DNA from: Gracilariopsis chorda
Lineage: Eukaryota > Rhodophyta > Florideophyceae > Gracilariales > Gracilariaceae
Length of the DNA stretch: 64,000 nt
Reading direction: 5' to 3'
Assembly (NCBI GenBank): GCA_003194525.1
Contig: NBIV01000295.1
Location: 43,168 to 107,167, forward strand
The notes below the pieces were generated by a model. That model made no database searches. It saw only the letters and a program-made list of their open reading frames with translations, and was not told the origin of the DNA. Shown piece by piece: positions 57,401-64,000 of the stretch; the stretch's first letter is position 1; every line of letters starts with the position of its first letter. The position numbers were made by a program, and so were the translations under genes.

Positions 57401-60045
57401 CACCCAGGTGGGAGGAAACTCTACCTAACCCTGCGAAGGGATTTCTATTGGCCCGCAATGGCGGTGGATTGCTACGCAACTGTGCGGTTTTGTAGCGAAT
57501 GCGCGAAGAATCGCGTCAAACTCCGCAAAAATGCGAAGAAGATGAAACTATTCCCGCAAGGGCGCCGCTCGAGTTTATCGCAATCGATATTCTCGGACCA
57601 TTACTCACCACGAAACGTGGAAACAAGTTTCTACTTGTCATCACCGACCGCTTTTCTAAGCTGGTACGGACTGTCCCTCTTCGGAGGATAACCGCTCTCA
57701 CGGTGGCCCAGGCTCTGGTGACGCACTGGATTTTTGTCTACGGTCCCCCTGTAGAGGTGCTCTCTGACAACGGGAGCAGTTCGTGAGCAAGTTCTTCCAG
57801 GATGTTTGTCGCATCCTGGATGTCAAGAACTTGTTCACGACTACCTACCACCCCCAGTGTAATGGGCAAGTTGAACGGTTTAACCGGACGTTACTCGCGG
57901 CGTTACGTTCCTACGTCGCTGACCACCCAACGAATTGGGATCTCTACGCTGATGCGGTAACCTACGCGTACAATACGCAGGTACACCGGACTACCGGAGT
58001 TTCGCCATTCGAGTTAGTTCTATCTAGAACACCCCCGCCTGTGGCGCTGGAACCCCAAGCTACCTTGGACAATTTCCCATCTGTGGGTATCTACCGGCAG
58101 CAATGGAAGCAATGGCTTTCCAAGCTGGTCCCCGCTGCGCGGAAGTCTATGGCACGGGCCCAAGCCGCTTACAAGCGGGATTTTGACGCTCGCGTTGCGA
58201 GGAAAACCGTCCCCGATTCGGGCAAATAACTACGTCTTCATCAGGAAGGAATACTACAACCCGGAACGGGAGAAGCGTCACAAACTCTCGCCTGTGGCGG
58301 ATGGACCCTTCAAGGTGATCTCTGTTAACACCGACACTGTCGTGGTAGAGATGGGGGACACGCACGAACGGATTTCCCGTGATCGTGTTGTCCTTGCCCC
58401 TCCTCCCTCGTCAGAGGTAGTCCTGGATCCAGGCAACCCCGTTTCTACGGACTCCGCTACACCGGAACAATCCGGGAGTACTAGACCTACGGTACTACCA
58501 CACCCCAGCCGGGGACTCTCAGACCTACCGACTCTGTCGGACTCACCGGCTCAGCCGGGTAATTCGGGCCCCTCAGCGCCCGCCCCTACCACGTCTGCCC
58601 CACTGGCGCGCATTTATACCCGCCAGGCGGGGAATGTTATCCCTTATCCCGCCGCTCCGTCTAAGGAGGGGGAGGAGAACACTCGTTTTCGAGGAACGAT
58701 ATCACCGTCGCAACGGGAAACACACCGTAACATACGGAACACTGACCGTGGAGCACGGAGTATGTCACGCGACACTAATCCCCCGTTCCCGGGCAGTGCT
58801 GTGCAACAGGAACCAGACGCGCAGGCCCCGCAAAAGCGGCAAATACACCGTTTGTCACGGGAAAACGAGAAGCCTCACTCCAATACCGCAGCAGCGGAAA
58901 GGCAATCGCCCGATGCCTCGAAGCCGCCGTTGGCGGAAGTCCCCGCGGAAGCGGTTCAATCAGGTCGATCAGACCCGCGCCCTGCGGAGAAGGGGCGCCC
59001 AGATACGCCGGCCTCACAGGGGAATACCCACACCCCTCTTGGGGAAAAAGGCGGCCAAGCTGCAGTCGAAGCTTTAAGCCCTGGCTCGCAAGCACCGGAA
59101 ACGCCTCCCGTCGTTGACGGAATCAAAGCCCCCGCTACGGGGAATAATTTGCGCCAACCCCCGCATCGCTGCGGCGAAGAACCGAGAAACTCGGGAATAA
59201 CGCGCGCCATCGCACGCTCGAAACCGGTCGTACCGGACGCTGCTCCTCCTCACGGAGATGGTGCACTGCGCTCAGCGGCAATTCCCCTGAAAAGGGTGTC
59301 ATCGGCACCTGCCCAGAACCCCCCAAAGGGGAATTTTGACCAAAATACCGGTGTACCGGAGTTAGCCCCAGGCAACCCGTCAGTAGCCGGGGACACCACG
59401 GCGTCGCCGGAACGTATGGTGCAGAGCGCTCGTGCGCCTGGCAGGGAGGCGGTTTGCCACCCAATCACCGTGTCGCACGGGACCCCCCAGGGGATTGTGG
59501 AAATGACGATCCCGCAGGAGCGGTCATCTTCCCGCAAACTCGCGGTTCGTGAGCTCAACCGCGAAGGCGGAGCCCAAGTCCCCCGCCGACTGGCGGTTCG
59601 CCCGGCCTACCGTGAAGACGGGAACAACGACACCCCAATGGGGAATGACTTGCCGGGGAAAACCGTGACACCACACACCCTCTTGAGGGATATTTTCCCG
59701 CATGAGCAGCGGCCACTAGGACAGCGCACGGCAACGTCGGAGTTATCGCCGAACACCCTGCTAAGGGACATTATACCGCACAGCGGGCAGCCCTCGCAAG
59801 GGAGTACAACCACCACCCGGCACGGCCGGCAGGTCTACGAACGAGAGTTCGTAGTAGACCGACTTGTCGGACACACCTGGAACCAGGATGGTATTCTACA
59901 ATACCGCGTCCGCTGGTACGGGTACGACCCCAGTGGGGATACGTGGGAGCCAATTGAACACCTCCCACGGTCGCAGGTTCTGCGATACCACCGTCAAACG
60001 GGAACTGCAGCCCCAGCCACGCTGGTTAATGCCCAAGTTGGGTAA
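54453..60045 (+). pseudogene. Pol polyprotein of element B with multiple one-base frameshifts
   Basis: Domains in order: protease (VLDTGAGPNF near 54740), RT (TWRFCVDYRRLN, FKRMPFGLTNAPATFQ, LVYLDDIIIFS near 56200), RNase H (YSVDTDSSDYQVG, YTDHSSLRWLMN), integrase zinc finger (LSHYAPIGGH, CSEC) and core (FIAIDILGPL, VLSDNGS, GQVERFNR), GPF module (ADGPFKVI), a long Pro/Arg-rich linker (58400-59800) and chromodomain (YRVRWYGYDPSGDTWEPIEH near 59905-59965). Frame changes by single bases lie near 54716, 54810, 56265, 56550, 56950, 57560, 57775 and 58205; no premature stop other than those caused by the shifts was found. All integrase catalytic residues are present. Homopolymer or assembly error must be considered. 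Confidence 0.92.
54459..54524 (+). repeat. 33-bp tandem duplication at the gag-pol junction of element B
   Basis: Two exact 33-bp units at 54459-54491 and 54492-54524 are followed by a partial third. They lie 24 bases after the gag stop, in the segment that must be crossed to reach protease, and encode SSRTRLLAPEA-type repeats in the pol frame. Confidence 0.92.
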
Positions 60046-60236
60046 CGTTGCCGCGCGAGCGGAGAGCGAAAGGAAAGGATAACAAGGCAAAGTCCGTCGA
60101 AGACGGGGAACTCAACCGAGAAGCACCGTTCTAAACGGGAAAGTTTATTCAGGGGAGCAGCTAGCTCCCCACAATACTACACTACACTAACTGGCATAGC
60201 CAGGGAAAGAAGAACCAGGAAACTGGACCAGAGGTT

Positions 60237-62023
60237 TCACTCACCCCCATCGTCCGGGGCGTAACCACCAGCGAGGCGGTAGGCCAACGCGTCCGCCATG
60301 GTGGTGACATCCCCCGATACCTCGGCAGCGCTAAGACCGGCACCCCGGAGGAAACGTGCGATGATTTCGTTTTCATTCGCCGTCACCCCGCTGGGGATTG
60401 AAGGTCCGGCACTTGCCGCCGAAGGGTCAGCAGCCGGCTCGGCCGGAGATGCCCCCTCTGGGAAAGCTTCCGCGCTAGCGCCGGTTTCCTCTACGTCCAT
60501 CTCCCCGGGTTCTTCCGGTTCGTTATCGACCATTGGGTCATCCCCGCCGTATGCGCGGTAGTAGTCGTCGGAATCGACGTACCCCACCGGGTGGTCTTCC
60601 GGCACATGCCGGGGCGTATCGCGAAGCTCGCGCGCCTCCTCGGAGGAAATTTCCCGGAACTCCCAGGGGTCGAAGTAGATAAAATCCCCCGCAAGGGCGG
60701 TGTTTCTACCGAGTCCCGGACCACCGGTGTTACCGCTACCGCCATCCAGACGACCGCTTTGCTCCAGCGGGACCTCACTCCAGCTAACGCTGTCGATGTA
60801 CCCAAGTAATTGGAGGACCTCTTCATTGTTGGCCTGGCCCCCAAGGGGGATGCGAAGATCCAGGTTTCGGATCGCTGCCCGCACACGCGGTTGAAGGAAC
60901 CAGAGACGATACTGGTCGTACGCCTCGTTGAGGATATAAGCCGCACTGCGGGCCGCCCACTCCGTAACCACTACGGACCACAACCCCGACCGGGGATCCT
61001 GCATGAGCAGCGAACCGAGGTACGTAAGTACCGGCGGGAGTTCTATGTAGCACCCCCGGCAGGCTTCATGGAAGCGCCACCACTCGGGGAGTGCTACATA
61101 CCGACCTAGTCGGTGAGGCGGCGCAATCCGCTCTATCTCCACGTTCTGATACGGGATAAAATACCCGAATCGGGATCGCCAACGCCGCTCGTAGCGGATG
61201 AAGTTTTGGAGAAAGTTGGACCGGTATTGCCGGGGAAGGTACCTGAACTCCGCCCGAATAATCGGTCGCTCCCAGCAAAGGGCCTCTTGCCGCGCTGCGG
61301 GGAAATTCCTCCAAGCGAGGGTCTCGAGGCGGAACAGGTTCTCGCCGTACCCAATCTCCCCGCGAGTGCGGAAGTAGCTAACGTCGAAGCCAAACTCCGG
61401 TGGGACCGGTACATCGAATGGAGCCCGGCTCTGCCGTTGATACGCCATGCGCGTCAGCGCGGTCTGTGCCGCAGTGACGGTCTCGCCCGAGTTTCTTCGG
61501 AGGTGGTGACGCGGAATCGCAATCCGGTGACGCCAATCCCACGATGTGGTGACTGCTCTGGGCAGATCCCCGGAAGGGTGTCTGAACCATCCGCATAAGC
61601 GGTGACCAATCCCTCATTGAGGACGGCGACCGGGTGAAACCACGGGGCAAGGCGCAGGCGCGACGCGTGATTCCGATTCATCGGGTTGAGCCCCACCAGG
61701 GTGTTGTAAGTTGGCCAGTTGGACACCGGAGTGGTTCCGGAGGACACCACCGAAGGTGGTAGTGCGAAGGGATGGTCGGCTGCCGCAGCCATATTCCCCG
61801 GTTGTACCGGATTTCGATCGCCCTGAGGCAGGGGAACTGACCGGAAACCGGTGGTGTATCGCCCGAGAAGTCTCGGCGGTTGGCTGTGGTTGTTGATATT
61901 GTTGTCGTCGTTCATTTTTCCCTTTTGGAGGGTGGCTGTTGTTGTCGTTTGTGTGCTTGATGACTCTGGTGCAGAGGGATTTACCGGAGAACCGGAGACA
62001 AAGCACGCGCTTTTATCACCCAT
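60237..62023 (-). pseudogene. Antisense accessory ORF of element B, about 590 codons with one frameshift
   Basis: On the strand opposite to gag-pol, ATG at 62021-62023 lies 62 bases from the inner edge of the 3' LTR. The frame reaches 61454, and after a one-base shift near 61480 it continues through 61448-60237. The N-terminal third is polar (Thr, Asn, Gln, Ser). The middle is rich in aromatic and Arg residues and looks folded (PPEFGFDVSYFRTRGEIGYG, YVALPEWWRFHEACRGCYIE, LWSVVVTEWAARSAAYILNE). The end is acidic and Pro/Ala-rich. I recognise no family. It converges on the chromodomain end at 60045 with a 190-base gap. Long open length against the sense strand and sensible composition argue for coding; the shift resembles those in pol of the same copy. 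Confidence 0.6.
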
Positions 62024-62066
62024 TTTCGTCTGGGAATCCTCCGCGTCCGCGGTCGTTTTCCCGTCT

Positions 62067-62085
62067 TAAGGGGGGGGATATGAAG
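62067..62085 (+). promoter_or_regulatory. Polypurine tract of element B
   Basis: TAAGGGGGGGGATATGAAG immediately precedes the 3' LTR, the expected plus-strand primer. Confidence 0.85.
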
Positions 62086-62883
62086 TGCAACGCCCTCAGG
62101 GAGGGATTCTGGGTACTTGAACGCTTTCCCGATATTATCGGTTGTGTAGTGTGTATATGAACTACGCCCCACAATGGTGGGTATGGACACGTGGGACACG
62201 GTTTTGGGTCAATTGGCGGTTGGCCACAGTAGTGGATGTTGCCACGGAATGTGGAGTATTTTAGTTAATTTTATTTATTATTTTCACACCCATTTCTGGG
62301 AAGCTAGTACTTAGTGCGACGGCGCACTGCCGTCGCACCAGTAAACCTTCCCCAACAAGGGACCCCAACCTGGGGAATTGGCTCTGAGCTTTACCGCCTC
62401 CGCGTGTTCTCAACTCCTCCTTGGAGGGAAGCACCGTAGTGTACGGAAGTTCACCCCCCTTGCACATCTAAAGGAGACCCATCATTGGGAGTACTAATTG
62501 TTCCAATCATATTGGTGTTTCGCCCTGTATAGGGAGTCCTGTCCACCGGCATTGCCGTATCTACTCGTCGCTCTCGCGACCCACTTCGTCCTTCCTCTTT
62601 CCCCTTTTTAGGGTAGCACCTCCCGCTATCCGCGGCCCTCGTGTGCGCATCCGCTCACACACCCCCACTTACGTGGAAACATACCTCTACTGAGGATCAC
62701 ACCCCGCTCACGCGGATACCGATTCTTCGCCTTCACCTCCCTGCGCGAGTCGCGACAGGTGTCCCTGGTCTTACAAACCGGCTTCGCCGTGACACCTCTG
62801 GGAGGGCTCTACCCAACTGGGTTCACCTCGTGAGAGGAAGATCCCGGACGTCTTTCGGTGTTTTTCCCCTTTGGGGCATTGCA
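62086..62883 (+). repeat. 3' LTR of element B
   Basis: 798 bp, starts TGCAACGCCC and ends GGGGCATTGCA, near-identical to 51354-52151. Confidence 0.96.
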
Positions 62884-63626
62884 CCACACCGGCAAAGATA
62901 AAGAATGGAGGGGCTTTTTCACCAGATGCCGAGGACACAAGAACGGCGGTAATGTGTTTGTCTACACCTTGCATCTTCTTGGCGACTTTGCATCCGCCCC
63001 TGCCTTGAAGATTTCGAGCCATAGGCTTTGTTTGCCATGGTCCAAGTTGCATTCACAGCCGTTTCATTCATATTCTCTATCCGAGAGGGATCATCAAGGA
63101 GGCCAGGATTTTCTTCACCAATCTTTCCAATCACATCGAAGAAAGTCAGAATGTGTTCGTATGTCTCGCCTATCAGCTTCGCATTATCTTTTGGATAATG
63201 GGTTTTGAAGGTTAAATCTCTATGCCCTGCGCAAAAGGATCGAACTGCATCGTCCGATGCAACATTATCTTTCTATCCTGTTCTGTGATCAGTTGCTACA
63301 CGAGCCATAAACTACTTCAATGTGTCATTATCAACTGCGAATACGCGGTTTGCTGCCTCCTTTAACCTTTGAACAATCAAACTCTCTTCTTCATGAGTTA
63401 GAACTGTTTGCGCTCCTTTGCGTGAACATGAATTGTCAGTAAGCTGTTTATTCAATCCGTTGTAGGCGTTGCTGTCGATGAGTTATTTGAGGTTATATAC
63501 TGTGCTCTTGCTGAGATGAGTGGCTGTGACGATATCACGGATTTTTTTTGTTTGGTCTTTTCGTCTTGGAGCATTACTACGGCGTTCGGTTTCATTCTGC
63601 GTTGATGCTCTGTCCTAGCTCAACAT
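62884..63626 (-). pseudogene. Pogo/Tigger-type (DDE_1) transposase remnant, truncated by element B
   Basis: From an ATG at 63624-63626 one minus-strand frame shows a helix-turn-helix (IRDIVTATHLSKSTVYNLK), the second DNA-binding part (LTHEEESLIVQRLKEAANRV), the hinge (PKDNAKLIGETYEHIL), and the catalytic start (IENMNETAVNATWT). After a one-base shift near 62990 it continues KKMQGVDKHITAVLVSSASG and PPFFIFAGVV, then ends at the LTR of element B. Four in-frame stops (TAG or TAA) occur before the shift. The C-terminal half of the core is missing. Confidence 0.82.
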
Positions 63627-64000
63627 TTTTGAAGTCTGCTGGCTTGCTTGTGCATCGAGAGAGCCATCGTAGAGATTTGTGTAGGAAAAAAGGTCTCGAG
63701 AGCGTAGATACCGACCAGTACGTTTTATTGGTATTGCGCGTCCACAGTTCGAATGGTCCGCCTTTTTCCATATCAAACTATTTGTCTCATTGAGACAAAT
63801 GTGATGAGTTCGTGAGAGTTGTTGAAATCGGAGGCAGTATGGCCGAGATATGAGGTCTCGAAGGACAGTTTCCAACTTTGACCTTTTTCCATAATTAGGC
63901 TTTTGGGAAAGGTACCCAACGATTGAACCTTGGAGCATACATTGTGAACTGGTACCAGTACAAGGGACAAGGCTGTACCGGTTATCGCACCAAACCAGTT
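63627..64000. other. Window edge, no recognisable gene
   Basis: A minus-strand frame at 63615-63938 has no domain I recognise and may be the leader of the pogo-type remnant. Confidence 0.45.

Larger units (their letters stand above)
51354..62883 (+). mobile_element. Ty3/gypsy chromodomain LTR retrotransposon B, complete and young
   Basis: Two 798-bp LTRs differ at about four positions by hand comparison. Inside are a PBS, gag, protease, RT, RNase H, integrase and chromodomain on the plus strand, an antisense ORF, and a polypurine tract. Nearly every domain is complete but joined by one-base frameshifts. The left neighbour is element A cut inside pol; the right neighbour is a pogo-type transposase remnant. 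Flanking pentamers (TGAAC and CCACA) do not match, so the insertion is not a simple one. Confidence 0.95.

Noticed and set aside
51349-62888. Target duplication for element B
   Set aside because: TGAAC on the left and CCACA on the right do not match under any plausible choice of LTR ends.
1-64000. tRNA, rRNA or organelle genes
   Set aside because: No cloverleaf-like or rRNA core sequence was recognised by reading; a tRNA scan would be needed to exclude them.

Overview
This is a eukaryotic nuclear window, most likely from a red alga. The evidence is a single-exon class II DAHP synthase with an apparent plastid transit peptide, sparse intron-poor host genes, and intergenic space filled by LTR retrotransposons and DNA transposons. 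Species assignment is inference; no rRNA, tRNA or organelle gene was recognised. Only two ordinary genes are convincing, both on the minus strand: an Uma2-like (DUF820, PD-(D/E)XK) protein at 10319-11482 and DAHP synthase at 12986-14473. Almost everything else is mobile DNA in several age layers.

Layout. 1-6170: a Mutator-like element (MULE) with long terminal inverted repeats built on 98-bp tandem repeats, an Ulp1-like protease ORF and a nonsense-riddled transposase (WRKY-GCM1-like zinc finger, MULE core, SWIM finger). 6527-9097: a complete PIF/Harbinger-type element (SANT/Myb-like ORF plus convergent transposase) with a 3-bp target duplication; a matching unoccupied site lies at 46881-46910. 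9101-15763: host island with the two genes, ending in a solo LTR (family A). 16683-28300: a pogo/Tigger-like transposon remnant split by a 9.6-kb chromodomain Ty3/gypsy element (C, minus strand). 31985-32775: diverged solo LTR of family B. 35560-38450: eroded C-like gypsy (D), fused at about 38450 to a Ty1/copia remnant ending at 39697. 42000-44620: second, decayed Harbinger copy with a molybdenum-cofactor-sulfurase-like gene fragment between its two ORFs. 45787-47975: two family A LTRs head to head; the second is the 5' LTR of gypsy element A (gag, protease, RT, RNase H), which is cut at 51353 by element B. 51354-62883: complete chromodomain gypsy B with near-identical 798-bp LTRs. 62884-63626: second pogo/Tigger-like remnant.

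The most unusual signal is shared by the two complete chromodomain elements B and C. Each has a long ORF on the strand opposite to gag-pol, in the space between the chromodomain and the 3' LTR, starting close to the inner edge of that LTR and running inward. The two products look unrelated by eye. The arrangement recalls antisense genes driven by a 3' LTR. Other points of interest are the eukaryotic Uma2-like gene with a heptapeptide-repeat tail, the possible gene capture inside the Harbinger copy, a gag start codon located inside the LTR of element A, and the contrast between indel-damaged young element B and the nonsense-damaged, frame-preserving older transposons.
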